From Allolobophora icterica (Eukaryota; Annelida; Clitellata; Crassiclitellata; Lumbricidae), in assembly GCA_963556255.1 (NCBI GenBank), contig OY744610.1, positions 61,764,733 through 61,828,732 of the forward strand: DNA of 64,000 nt, given 5' to 3'. The position numbers were made by a program, and so were the translations under genes. The stretch's first letter is position 1. Every line of letters starts with the position of its first letter. This document shows positions 29,571 to 64,000 of the stretch, piece by piece. The notes under the pieces are model-generated. The model did no database searches. It was given only the letters and a program-made list of their open reading frames with translations, and had not been told where the DNA came from.

Positions 29571-29815
29571 AGGGCATTTGAGAAACCTCACTGGAGCTGT
29601 TCTGCAAGTGTTGGCTCGTATAGGAGAAATGCAAGAAACCCTAAAGACTCAGACTAGCCTTAAGCGTACAGTCCATTTTACGTCAGGAAATGAGAATCCT
29701 ACAAGTTTACCAGAAGGCATTTGTTTACCTATGGAGACTTTGGAAAAGAGACTTTGGAAGAGTTTGATGTTGAGATTCGACCTGCTGCTGCTGATGCATT
29801 CGAGACTGCTTTGGT
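29571..29815 (+). pseudogene. Decayed DUF4806-type gene, middle exon with 14-bp duplication
   Basis: After a TTTGTGTAG acceptor the frame gives AVLQVLARIGEMQETLK and SLPEGICLPMETLE, like the linker before DUF4806 (VLRLLARV..., LPEGIxxPLxT). A 14-bp tandem duplication (gagactttggaaaa) near 29731-29758 shifts the frame. The shifted frame then reads EEFDVEIRPAAADAFETAL up to a GTAGGT donor. Confidence 0.5.
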
Positions 29816-30841
29816 AGGTTGATTAGAACTGATAAATTTATTGTTGAATTGTTATTCACATGTACAGCTTTAATTATATTTTTTAAGTCCTGAAAACAGT
29901 TCTTTCTCACATTATAGCTTATCACAATAGTAGCATTCTGGATTGGATGCATGTCTTGGGTATTAGATCTGGCTGATCTGACAGCAAATTTCTTGGTTTT
30001 TCACATGTAACTTGCTGTGTTTCAACATGGTATGTGAATCAAAGCCATGTTTCAATTTGGTGAAGTTATATTTTGACTGAGCTAATTTACTGCCATGTGA
30101 GGTGTCAAGGTGACTATATCCCAACTACGTGTGTACGCGATCTATGAGTCTTAATTGATGAACACTTATTGCTGAATCCACACGTCAGCCACCGTCGTTC
30201 AGGACCGTTGCACGCGCCTTTGAGTCTGTGCTAATTGTGCACGTTAAAAATGTGTGTTTAACAATAATATATCTTTTTACCAGGGATTGAATTGTCAAAT
30301 TTGCACGAGGGTGGTTTTTTCTGAAAATTTCTAACATGTCCAGGTGTCGTGACCAGAATTTCTTACATACCTAAAACCGGTATACATGCTAAATTGTAGT
30401 GGCTGTACCGTGTACCACTACTACCGTTTACTCGATCCTTAGCTGCATCAAAAAATCAAACAATGAAGAATACTTATTGGAAAACTTTTGAGTTTTTCAG
30501 AAGATTTCTAGCAAAAAATTATGACTTTAAGTGGTCTGAATGAAAACTGAGAAAAAAGCACTATTTTTCACAAATTAAGCAAATAAGATACATCAAACCA
30601 CTGAAAGCTGTGCTGGGGGTTTAACTTAACCCCCAAGGTAATTTTTGGGAATTAACTGGAGGGGTTGAAAAATGAATTGGGGGTTGAACCTTCCAAACCC
30701 CCCAATTCAATTCCTGCTCTTTACTATATTGTTTTAGTTGTCTTTAGGACATATTTTCTGAACTTAATATAACAATTGTTCTCGTGTTTTAAAGTATTGA
30801 CCGAGTCTGAACTTTTTGTGACACGTTAGGCTTTGAATTGT

Positions 30842-31010
30842 CAGGTTGTTGTGATTGGCGATATTGTAGGTCACACGTTGGAAGAGACCCTAAGAAGATG
30901 CTTGCAATATGATATGACAAATAACCTTGCACTGCGCTTCAATGTCTGCGAACACCATGTCAAACGACCTTCTGGAAAAACGAAGATTTTCTACATCATC
31001 AATCGTATGT
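30842..31010 (+). pseudogene. Decayed DUF4806-type gene, C-terminal exon
   Basis: After an AG acceptor the frame reads HTLEETLRRCLQYDMTNNLA and LRFNV, matching the DUF4806 core 'xTxxxTxRRxLxxLxTNxLAxxFN'. Runs open to about 31043. With the breaks upstream this looks like the end of a dying gene, though the exon itself is intact. Confidence 0.5.
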
Positions 31011-32099
31011 ATATTTTTTTCTATATTCCATTTAGAATTATGTGAACGAGCTGCAGTATACTTGAAAATTTGGTATAAATGTTGTCAGTATTGTTATTGT
31101 TGTAACTATTATTATTATTATTGGTATAATAAATGTTTGATTGTTAATGTTTAATTACTAGGCTGCATAATGCAGTGTCTGTGAAACTTAACGAAGCTGC
31201 AGAATGAGATTACATCTGACTCTTCTGGTTGACTGTGCATTGTTTTGCTTAGAACTGATGTAATAATGTTCCTCAGCTTCTTACTTTGCCCTCAGCACAT
31301 TTCATGTTGTGCCCTCAGGGAGTGGAATCGACTTTGAACTCCTTTGTTCCTTGTTTAAAGTCTTTTCTGTTTCCGCGAGGCTCACACGCTGAGAGTGCCT
31401 CTGAATAGTTTGCACTGTGAGAGGCGCTTTATAATTTCCCAGATACCATGCCATACAGCCGAATGGGTTGGGGGAACAAGTGGAACAGAACTCTCGAAGC
31501 AAATTTCTGCCCTGGCTGGAATTTGAACACCCAGCCTCTTGGCTGACAGTCCAGCATGCTAACGACTAGACTACCATTCACCCAAGATCAAGAAATGTTG
31601 CCAATGTGGTTGCATATAACTCACAATGCTTCTGTGGTTCGAAACGCATTGCAATTTACCGAGAAAGGAGGGCATAAGTTTGTTTCCCCACTTTTAGACC
31701 AAAGTTATGCCGCTGCTTAAACAGCGCCTTCAAATAGCCTCTCAAAGGCATGACCTGTAAGGCTATCTAACGTTTCTAGAAAATGTGATTAACCTAAATC
31801 ATCCTGTAATGATGATACCAGCGCACTCGGCTTTCTTTGGGTTGAGTTATGATGATTCAGTTTGTCCCACTGCTTCTACTCCTCCAGTGTAACAGTCTTC
31901 AGCTCGTTGATCTGAAGAACAATTGAGCTTGTAATTGTAGTGGCAATTGTAATTGTAATTACCAAATATAGTACTTTTGTTGTCTTTTGTTAAAAGTACC
32001 TTTTGTTGTCTATTGTTAAACTGAAACAATACCATATATAATACTTTCGTTGTCTTTTTGTTAAAGTGAATGACGAAATGTACCTCTGCATTGTGCCGC

Positions 32100-32223
32100 T
32101 TGAACATGGAGGATTTCTACCCAGTGGTGGTTGAACATGGAGGATTTCTGCCCAGTGGTGGTTGAACATGGAGGATTTCTGCCCAGTGGTGGTTGAACAT
32201 GGAGGATTTCTGCTCAGTGGTGG
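32100..32223. repeat. 31-bp tandem repeat, four copies
   Basis: Units ttgaacatggaggatttctg... begin at 32100, 32131, 32162 and 32193, nearly identical, so recently expanded. Confidence 0.95.
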
Positions 32224-32625
32224 TTGACCTCTTTGCTCAGGTTAGTGTCATCATAGTTCTTCAGTTTGATGATGGGCCCTACCTGTTATGTAAGGCAAAG
32301 AATGTAGGCTACTACCAATTAATGCACCCTGCAGCAGAATTACTTCGCAGATCGTGGATAATTGGAGCATACCAAATTTAAAACCTTAATTCCTTTTGCA
32401 CAAAAAGCCTGAAGGTAAAGAAGCCCCAACAGTGACGTATTGTTTGCCGTACAATGGGTGTGGCCGGCTTCAGTGTTCAGTTTGCATAAGGACAATAAGA
32501 CAGACCTGTTGATTTTTAAACTGGACTTCACTTGCCAGTCAGAACTGGTCTTCAGTTGGTTTTCTTCACCTTTTAGAAATGTTTATTGATGTCTGTACAG
32601 CAAAGTGCGATTAGCAATTGGTAGC

Positions 32626-32800
32626 CAACTCAGTTAAAATGAGTACACTGACTGTACACTGTGGGTGGGAAGATGTGAAGGTAAAAGGAGAGGACTAGCC
32701 ACCTGCCCTCATATGCCAAGACTAAGAAAATGAAGTTGCTAACACTTCATACCCATGGTTGCCTATGGGCTAGCTTAAGGAACTGCTCTTCTTCTTTGGC
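32626..32800 (+). mobile_element. SINE family A, 5'-truncated
   Basis: Body and tail only (aactcagttaaaatgagtac, catatgccaagactaagaa, ctgctcttcttctttgg). Confidence 0.65.
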
Positions 32801-33374
32801 AACAAAATCTGTTGACGTTGGCAGAAATTATTTTGAAAAGTTTTCACCGTTCATATGGCATAATACAGCTTTAAACAAATTTCTGCCATGGTGAGGAATT
32901 GAACCCATGACCTCTCGGTTGACAGTCCCGTGCACTAACCAGTGGACCGTCCTCAGAGCAGTGGTCACCTGATCAGCCAGATATTCTGGCTGAAGTGCAG
33001 ACAAGATCAGAGAAACCAAACAAGAGGACATCTTCTAAGCCTCAAATCCTGCATTGGTACCTCCCGAAAGATTCAAGGCTCAGTGGGTACCAGGTGGCGT
33101 GGTTCTTCATGGTACTTATCAGTACCGCCTGGAGAAACGTGAAGAGCTTGTGCTGTAGTCCTGAGCAGCAACTGCTGTGCTATACAGTCAATGGAGATAT
33201 GCAGGTGCCATGCTGCCCATCAGCTCCAGCCTTTCATCCTTTTGTTTGTTTTGGACCATCCTCACATTTCTGTACTTATTCGCTTGGCTCAGCTGAAGGT
33301 ACAATTTCAACCAATCATACATAACATAATGGTTAGATAGCCAGAGACTCTGAACATCCTTGCCATCTGTCGAC

Positions 33375-33445
33375 TGTCAACGAGAACTTGTCAACGAGAA
33401 CTTGTCAACGACAACTTGTCAACGAGAACTTGTCAATGAGAACTC
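33375..33445. repeat. 14-bp tandem repeat, about five copies
   Basis: Repeated gtcaacgagaactt units inside a LINE-derived stretch. Confidence 0.85.
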
Positions 33446-33764
33446 GTTGGTTGGTTCCACATGTGTGCGTGGGCCTCCACTGGTGACTGATCCAGCATGA
33501 GTGTGCATTGTTTTGATAACTGATGTAATAGGACTTCTAGTTCTTAATGACATTGAACATCATATGGGCTAGTGCAGAGAGTGTCTCTGATTTGTTTTGC
33601 TCGTTGAGCAGCATTATATAAATGCCCAATTACAATTACAATGGGCCACAAGTGGATTTTTCAGAGGACTAAGAGAGGTTCTTATAAGACGCAGTGTGAT
33701 TGTCTTGATATCCAGTTACATGTGTTACGGTAATTTGTGTAAACGTTACTCACTGCTTATGGAA

Positions 33765-33885
33765 AAAGTTAGTTGGACAGAGCATAAAACAGATGAAGAG
33801 GTACTACAAAAGGTGTTAGAGGAAAGATCTCTGATGGTAACAATAACAGGTGGACAGAGGAAGTGGACTGGTTGCATACCGAAGC
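33765..33885 (+). mobile_element. LINE RT C-terminal remnant
   Basis: Reads SWTEHKTDEEVLQKVLEERS and GGQRKWTGCI, like 'SWTDxxxNEEVLxRVxExRxLxxxIxxRQxKWIGH' of LINE ORF2. A related piece lies at 50183-50366. Confidence 0.7.
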
Positions 33886-34964
33886 TTTGCTTTCGTCGGT
33901 GCTGTGACAACCTGGAACAACCTTCCTCATAAAACTAGACCTGGGCTAGTCGGGCTATCTCCTTTGTTCTTCAAGTTCTTGAACTCTATTCCATATGAAC
34001 AAGGGTTCTCCTAGTTGGGTTGGGATCACTGGTTATGAGTTTTTCCTTGAAGCTGTGCTTAAAAACTTTTCACCTATGTTATGTTACAGCTTAGCAGCAG
34101 TTCCTAGCAGCCAACCAGTTTGCATAATAAAGAATATACACACAATCGGAGACCAGTTCCTGAGACCAGTTCCTACGCTTGACGACGCTGCTATAGTGAA
34201 AACTACCTACAGATTTGTCGAAACTTGCTTGAGTCATCATCTTCTGAATGCACTGCATTGTACATCTTCAGAAAGGCTTCTATCATGGTGTTGAGTCAGT
34301 CCATCGTAAGCAGTTTCACACAGTATGTAATATTGCTTGAGGTACTTAAATTCCGTGATATTTTATTTCAGGAAATAATTTTCATTTTACTTCTGTTTCG
34401 GTTCCGATCAGGCTCTTAGCCAGCCACCTGTCCACCTGTCCTTTGAACGGGTGAAAATTATTGTGAACGGGCATAAATTGTGCACGATTCTCCTCAAGCG
34501 CCATTAAGTTTCTTCTCTAGAGTCACTCTGAGTGTTCAAATGACAGTTCTGTAAGGAGCATGGGTTGATAATAGGCTCTGTAAACAGCATAGGGGCACTG
34601 CAGTTTGACTCGTATGGCGACGGGACTTTGGGCAGTTGTGACTTTTTATGCTCATGGTGTCAGGCGATCACGACTTCGAATGCTTTTGGACGGGCAACTC
34701 TGTATTTCTGGCTAAGGGCCTGGTTCAGATGTCCTCAGTTTCAGATCTATTTCAGTTTTCGTTCTTAGAGTATTTTCAGTTATCGTTACAGGTATACTTC
34801 TCATACTCAAAGAAACCCTCCCACTATGACATCTTGATCAATTTCACAGTGATCAGTTTTAAACTTTGCAGTAATTTTACTACGTCACCATATTTGAGCC
34901 ATTGTCCGAAACAATCTTTTCAGGGGCCCCGGCAGCGTGACGCACTGGACGCACGTGCGTCCAC

Positions 34965-35537
34965 CAGTGTTGGGTAAACTCAGACAAGAAATGAGATAAA
35001 TCAAAACTCAACTCATGCACCTCAAAATGAGTTTAAACTCAAACCCAACTCATCCTAAGTGAAATGAGTTAACTCAAACTCAGTTGTTAAATGAGTTAAA
35101 TCATAAACTCACACGTTTCATACTAGCATGTTCTAATCGAGCAACAATTTTTCCATCACGCCTACTTGTAACAGAAAAATATTTTCCATCAGGAATACAC
35201 GGTACTTCAGCCATGTTGTTCTTAACTGTTCACAATATACAAAATATGCAGTGCTTAAACACTGTCCGCTAGCAGTGTTTACGACCCTCCCTCACCAGTA
35301 TGGAAAGCCGACGATATAAAAAAGGCTTGTTTCAACATAATATGTGCCGAGTGCCGAAGAGTGAGTTGAGTTTAAAATAATTGACAGTTACAACTCAAAC
35401 TCACAGAAAATATGAGTTAACTCAAACTCATAACTCACACTCTTTAAGGAGAGTTAACTCAAACTCATAAATCACAGTGTGCAAGTGAGTTAACTCGTGA
35501 GTTTAAACTCATCTGAGTTAACTCATACCCAACACTG
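34965..35537. mobile_element. hAT-type MITE, 573 bp
   Basis: Ends cagtgttggg and cccaacactg with perfect 8-bp duplications (gcgtccac) at 34957-34964 and 35538-35545. The interior is dominated by 'aaatgagttaactcaaactc' subterminal repeats. CAGTGTTGGG ends plus an 8-bp duplication are classical hAT features. No transposase. Confidence 0.92.
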
Positions 35538-37125
35538 GCGTCCACCCACCAAATCAAATCCACACAAGGATTTGGCATCGCATCGATATTTTTGACAATT
35601 TCACTGTGTAATTTTGGTTTACCATACAGTATGTATAATTAAGCTTGATATCACATGATATCATATGCAATGTTATGCATGCGTTATACTGTACTTTAAT
35701 GAGTCACTCTGAGTAATTTTCAGTGTATGAATACGAGTGGCAGACAGGGGACGGGTGTGATGGGAGTAGATGGGAGGGTGTGCGTCCAATTTTGTTAAGC
35801 CTGGCGGCGTCCCTGATTCTTGGTCTTCTATTTAGGCTTCTTTGTGAAGTCGCTGTAAATGCGAAATCAAATTGCCCGAATTCTTACCCGAAAGCGTAAT
35901 TCCACACATTTTCGTTGTTTGGGGTCCAAAACGTTGCACACAGATATATCTGTTTCTTTGCAGCATTTAAACAAATTCAGTATTAGGCTTTCTTTATGCC
36001 ACCCAGCTAGCAAATTGGACAAAGTACTCATGGTCGAAATAGATCTGCTTTTGCATATTTCTGGTGTAATGCAGCCGTTACAGGCTCCATCCCTGCTTGT
36101 TACAGTGTTATCCAGCCAACAATTATTTTGCAGGAATATTTCAAGACCTCATAATCCCATTTTCACTGCACTACACGACAATAATTGTAGCATTGACCAA
36201 CTAGATTTTTAATCAACAGGATTTTTAATCAACAGGATTATGAATATGAACGCTTTTCTTCAATTTATAGATCTCACTTCAGGTCATACTAAAAGCGAAC
36301 CAAGGTATATTCCGGTAATGTTTAAAGAAGCAGTATGTAATAACGTTTTCTGACAGAACAGAAAATTTATATAAACTTATTAGGAACTTGTAGACAAACA
36401 TTAACAAGAATATAAAATAATACGATTAATACCATAATACATTAACTTTACAGTGTAGTGACTCAATTACGACAGCTGATACATTGCAACAGTTGAATAC
36501 CATTAATACCATAATACATTAACTTTACAGTGTAGAGACTCAATTACGACAGCCGATACATTGCAACAGTTGAGTCAGTACTGTCAATTGAACAACAACA
36601 TCCAGTTCATTGGGGGGGGGGGACTGTGCGCTGTTCAACATAGAAACAATTAATGAAGCTTCCCTATAGTCGTGTGTGCACTTCTGAACTTTGTATGGTG
36701 GGCAATATCAAATGCAGTTGATTGATCGATTGATTGTTTATTGAAGCACCACACAACAGACAAATCAAATTATGACAGTTTCGCCTATAGCATTACAAGT
36801 GCTGGCATTTAAAGGGTTATCCAAAAGGGTCAAAAGTCCCGCTACAGCCTGGATTACCCTCTCACATAAACATTTTACAGGCGGCACACAACTTCATGAT
36901 AATTTCAAACAACATTTCAAATCTTATGCAAAGAATCTAAACATTGCATTGCAAGGTAAAAAAAACAGTAACAAACCATACAAACAATTAAATCTGTAAG
37001 GACAGTAGGTAGCGTTTCAACTGTAGTTATTGTATTGTATCAAGAACCTTGAGCAAGTCCTTAATGCACACGTGAGTGTTCAGTCGTATGGTCATGTGTG
37101 CGCTTCCGGTGTATGACTGACTTAC

Positions 37126-37260
37126 CATGTGCAGTTATTTCATTCCGGAGCTGGTCATGCAAGTTCGCTCTACCAGTTTGCATAAACTTCACTGTACAGG
37201 TGTTCTGGTCTGCCAAGTTAACATAGTTGATTGCATATTTAGAGAGATCTGAAATGGGTT
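37126..37260 (-). pseudogene. Remnant of nardilysin-like 'ADQNTCT' exon
   Basis: The minus strand reads NLADQNTCT and GRANLHDQLRNEIT, matching the 144-nt exon at 51897-52040 (NAADQNTCT, HARDQLLNEFT). A few extra bases before the GTAAGT donor shift the phase, and the 5' half is badly diverged. Confidence 0.65.
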
Positions 37261-37514
37261 TTTCTTTCTGTCATATTTTGAATAACATAGGCACAGGGCC
37301 TAAAAGAGTGTTTTCTGACACAGTGTGCAGTTGACATTGTCTAGTGTGCAGGTGACTTCTCTGGAGTGTGCAGTTTGTAGTATGAATTTTTGAATTTCAA
37401 TTTGACATTTCACAACTAAAGCCATTTAATGCACACAGTGTAACAGTCCCTAATTTTCAATACCAGGAACAAACTTCAGAGGCAACATTCTATATACATA
37501 TGTTAACATTCGTC

Positions 37515-37575
37515 CACATCAAAATTAAGATTCTGTTGGAGTTCGTTGAGGATTTGTCGAAAATATCTGCCCAAG
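37515..37575 (-). pseudogene. Remnant of nardilysin-like 'RQILNELQ' exon
   Basis: YFRQILNELQQNLNFDVD matches the exon-like segment at 46150-46210. Another copy lies at 38334-38395 (RQILNKLQQKLN). Confidence 0.5.
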
Positions 37576-38011
37576 GTGTATTCCAGTAATGTTTAAAGAA
37601 GCAGTATGTAATAACGTTTTCTGACAGAACAGAAAATTTATATCAACTTATTAGGAACTTGTAGACAAACATTAACAAGAATATAAATAATACCATTAAT
37701 ACCATAATACATTAACTTTACAGTGTAGAGACTCAATTACGACAGCCGATACATTGCAACAGTTGAGTCAGTACTGTCAATTGAACAGCAACATCCATTT
37801 CATTGGGGGTAGGAGGGACTGTGCGCTGTTCAACATAGAAACAATTAATGAAGCTTCCCTATAGTCGTGAAGGTGGGCAATATCAAATGCAGTTGATTGT
37901 ATTGTATTGTATCTTGTACTGTATTGTATCAAGGACCTTGAGCAAGTCCTTAATGCATGCGTGAGTGTTCGGTCGTATGGTCATATGTGCGCTTCCGGTG
38001 TTATGACTGAC

Positions 38012-38110
38012 CACAGTTATTTCATTCAAGAGCTGGTCATGCCAGTTCGCTCTACCAATTTGCATCTGCTGAGTTGACATAGTTGATTGCATATTTAGAG
38101 AGAGATCTGA
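38012..38110 (-). pseudogene. Remnant of nardilysin-like 'ADQNTCT' exon
   Basis: Second copy of the 37126-37260 remnant. It has lost the middle of the exon and hits a TAG after NSADANW; the donor has decayed from GTAAGT to GTCAGT. Confidence 0.6.
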
Positions 38111-38465
38111 AATGGGTTTTTCTTTCTGTCATATTGTTGACCAACATAGGCACAGGACCTAAAAGAGTGTTTTCTGACACAGTGTGCAGTTGACATTGTC
38201 GAGTGCTGTTGACTTCTCTGGAGTGTGCAGTTTGTAGTATGAATTTTTTAATTTCAATTTGACATTTCACAACTAAAGCCATTTAACGCACACAATGTAA
38301 CAGTCCCTAATTTTCAACACCAGCAACAAACAAAATTAAGCTTCTGTTGGAGTTTGTTGAGGATTTGTCGAGAACGTCTGCCCAAGGAAGTTCGCGCAGA
38401 TTACTCGGGCAGAATATGTTAGTGCTGCAGGAATGATATTATGAACCTCCATAAACTAACCACAC

Positions 38466-38588
38466 CGATATCTTGATCTGGCTGCTCGTCCAAGACAATT
38501 GGAGAGACCGTTGAGAAGTTTTCAGCCATAGGACAGGACTCAAGGGGAAGAAATTCCAATGACACTGTCTTAAGGTGCACTTTGACAT
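38466..38588 (-). CDS. Candidate unassigned exon, 123 nt
   Basis: Open frame between an AG acceptor (ATAGCAG) and a GTGTGG donor, phase 1 to 1. Contains SLEFLPLESCPMAENFSTVS and DEQPDQDIG. The 'PxAEN' spacing faintly recalls the middle of M16 peptidases, but I cannot assign it. Confidence 0.3.
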
Positions 38589-39268
38589 CTGCTATGCCAT
38601 TGGTTACTAAATTAAACTCATCCATTCTTCTTTCCCTCCCCTCCTTCCTTCCATTCATTCACTCGCCCACCCTTCTACCCCACAACCCAACCAATCACCC
38701 ATCTGCTATCCATCCAATCATTCACCCAACCACAATACAGTGGATGAGAACAACAACGAATCTAGGTATGATAAAGGAAAATAACATAAAATATCAAAAT
38801 ATCAACGATAATGCTGCTGAGCAATAAACACATCTTTTTCGATAGTTTCTAACACATCATTGTCATAATGGTAATTTGTAATTAATTAGTAACTTCTGTT
38901 ATGTCGGTGTCTTAACCGATGGCACACCAAAACCAAGCTGTAAGCAGGTCATTGTCCAGAAGATCAGTCCGCAAGACAGAGGCATCCTATGGAGGATAAG
39001 CAATTTCACACAGACCTGTTAGTTTTAAGTTGAGAACAATGCATTAAAATAGCAGTTGCTTCAGGTGAAAGAAAATAGTGAAAATTTTAATTCGTTTCGG
39101 AAGCCTAGTTAAAAGCAAGTCGGTCTGAGAAATCAGAACTTTCTCGCAGTTGACGATGCAACCCTACCAATCCATTATCTTCGACACAGCTCCACTATTG
39201 TTCTAACTATACACATTTATGTGCTTAAAATAAAAGTTGGAGATAAGCAGAAACACCAGCAACAGAAT

Positions 39269-39425
39269 GTTCTGTTAAAAGTCGAGTTCATTCTGTTAAG
39301 AGTCGAGTTCATTCTGTTAAGAGTCGAGTTCATTCCGTTAAGAGTCGAGTTCATTCCGTTAAGAGTCGAGTTCATTCATTATGACATTAAGAGTCGAGTT
39401 CATTCTGTTAAGAGTCGAGTTCATT
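39269..39425. repeat. 21-bp minisatellite
   Basis: About seven units of ttctgttaagagtcgagttca, with one interruption near 39377-39390. Confidence 0.95.
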
Positions 39426-39814
39426 AAGAACAGACAAGCAGAGATCGGTGAAAGGCTGGTTTGGACTGATCATCAGATGACCATCTTTGCCACGAACGAC
39501 AAACTTCTCACATTCTGCTTTGTATTGATTGATATCAGTGATTTGATGGGAAGATGCCCATCAATTGTATTGTATTTGTCTGCGGCTTCTTTCCTTTCTT
39601 CCTCTTTGTTCCTTTTGGTTGCACTGGAGGATGGTTTTAGTTACCGATAACCTACAATGCAGTTATCACCAATTCATTCATTCATTCACTCTGCAAATTT
39701 ATGTAGTGCCTCTTCAAAAGACCTACTCAGAGGCACTCCCAGCGTAGCCACAGCTGAAAAGAGAGGAGTTGAGGATTCGGAAGAAAGCAGGCGCGTTATT
39801 CCGGTGGAAGCAGC

Positions 39815-40003
39815 AGGGTGAGAATTGTTGGGGGGGGGGTTCAACCCCCCTAGTCTTTCTTAGGACCCCATAGTAAAGTCTTAATTGCACACCAAAACTC
39901 CACATGAATCAAGGTCTTAATTGCATTGCTGCTTCCCAGTATGAGAATTGTAGAAAAAAGACTGGAGGGGGGTCCCAGTCTCTTTTCTACAATTCTCATA
40001 CTG
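39815..40003. mobile_element. hAT-type MITE with internal inverted duplication
   Basis: Same family as 24793-24935, reversed. Perfect 8-bp duplications ggaagcag at 39807-39814 and 40004-40011. Inside, 39920-39964 is an inverted copy (one mismatch in 45) of 39976-40020, which spans the element's right end plus 17 bp of host flank. Confidence 0.88.
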
Positions 40004-40263
40004 GGAAGCAGCAATGCAATTGTAGACCCATTCCAGGTAGATGGGCCAACAATCGAAAAGGCTTGGCATTTTCTGACTGTGCAAATGTTTAATCTTTTTC
40101 TAAAACAAAATCGTAATCTTTTTCTAAAAGAAATCTTAATCTTTTTATAAAAGGAAAAGCAACTGGTTTTAGCAAAGTTACAGCCATCCTACCTTTTACG
40201 TGCACAGTCATCAGCTGGAAATGGTTTGTCAGTTTCATCTTTTGTGACTTATGACAAAAATTA

Positions 40264-63640
<23,377 letters not shown>

Positions 63641-64000
63641 CTGAGTTTAAGAAAATGAAGAACATTTAGCACACAAGTCAAACCTTTCCTTGTGTAATCA
63701 CATGGCATTGTATTGTACTCAACTGCACAAGTAAGATCACTGCTGTCTGTCACATACACTATTCATGCTATTCAACTAACATATCATAGGTTTACAACAG
63801 TCTGCCTCTGGGATAACTGCAGGGCCTTGGAAAAATAGAGAGCTGCGGCTCAAGCTCCTCAGTTTGTCCCTTCCACAGTCTCGCAAGTGCCTGAATTCTG
63901 ACAGTAATTTCACTGATTTGGGTTGGGATTCCCGCTGAGTTTTTTCTTGAAGTGGCGCTTTATAAATGCCAGATTGCAATTACAATTAAAACTAATACAA

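Larger units (their letters stand above)
36301..38395. repeat. Segmental tandem duplication, about 1.27 and 0.82 kb
   Basis: 36301-37571 and 37572-38395 share the same order of segments: aaggt(a/g)tattcc(g/a)gtaatg, taccattaataccataatac, then the decayed exon copies. The second unit lacks roughly 36680-37010. A 75-bp piece is duplicated again inside the first unit near 36425-36570. Confidence 0.8.
31011..40263. other. Repeat-rich interval with decayed nardilysin-like sequence
   Basis: No intact gene. Contents in order: a LINE tail near 31290-31440, SINE heads reversed at 31498-31585 and 32876-32945, minisatellites at 32100 and 33375, LINE pieces around 33330-33885, a hAT MITE at 34965-35537, a tandem segmental duplication at 36301-38395, a 21-bp minisatellite at 39269 and a MITE at 39815. 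Stretches at 32230-32540 and 33640-34370 are diverged copies of the 41600-42720 part of the nardilysin-like locus. Confidence 0.6.

Overview
The window looks like nuclear DNA of an invertebrate metazoan. Genes are split into short exons with GT-AG introns of a few hundred bases to about 2 kb. tRNA-derived SINEs, LINE 3' fragments, hAT-type MITEs and long (ATT)n, (ATC)n and (TA)n microsatellites fill the rest. The SINE tails resemble those common in marine invertebrate genomes, but I cannot name the species.

Layout. 1-7346 is repeat-rich DNA with no gene I can support. 7347-22612 (minus) holds a complete 15-exon gene for a PWWP plus integrase-binding-domain protein of the LEDGF/HRP2 family (PSIP1/HDGFL2). 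All exon phases agree and the model gives 1,316 residues. 22613-25116 is upstream DNA with MITE and repeat insertions. 25117-25189 (minus) is an intact tRNA-Val(AAC). About 26264-31010 (plus) is a decayed gene of a family I read as DUF4806-containing. 31-40 kb is repeats plus decayed copies of the next locus.

40264-64000 (minus, running off the right edge) is the most unusual part: an array of exons of a nardilysin-like M16 metallopeptidase. Two blocks of N-terminal-half exons (59145-63640 and 54773-58656) are followed by four partial sets of C-terminal-half exons, ending in a real terminal exon with a stop at 40264. Copies range from clean exons with good splice sites to remnants broken by stops, frameshifts, lost acceptors or insertions. 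One near-perfect 1,079-bp tandem duplication carries two copies of the same 123-nt exon, one of them with an in-frame TAG. The zinc-binding HXXEH exon is not in the window; for block 1 it should lie beyond 64000, and for block 2 it is absent.

The two genes lie on the same strand, and nothing seen links them functionally. The PWWP/IBD protein should be a nuclear chromatin reader and tether. The M16 locus would encode a peptidase or pseudo-peptidase if expressed. The array may be one gene with internally repeated exons, several truncated tandem genes, or partly pseudogene; transcript data would decide.
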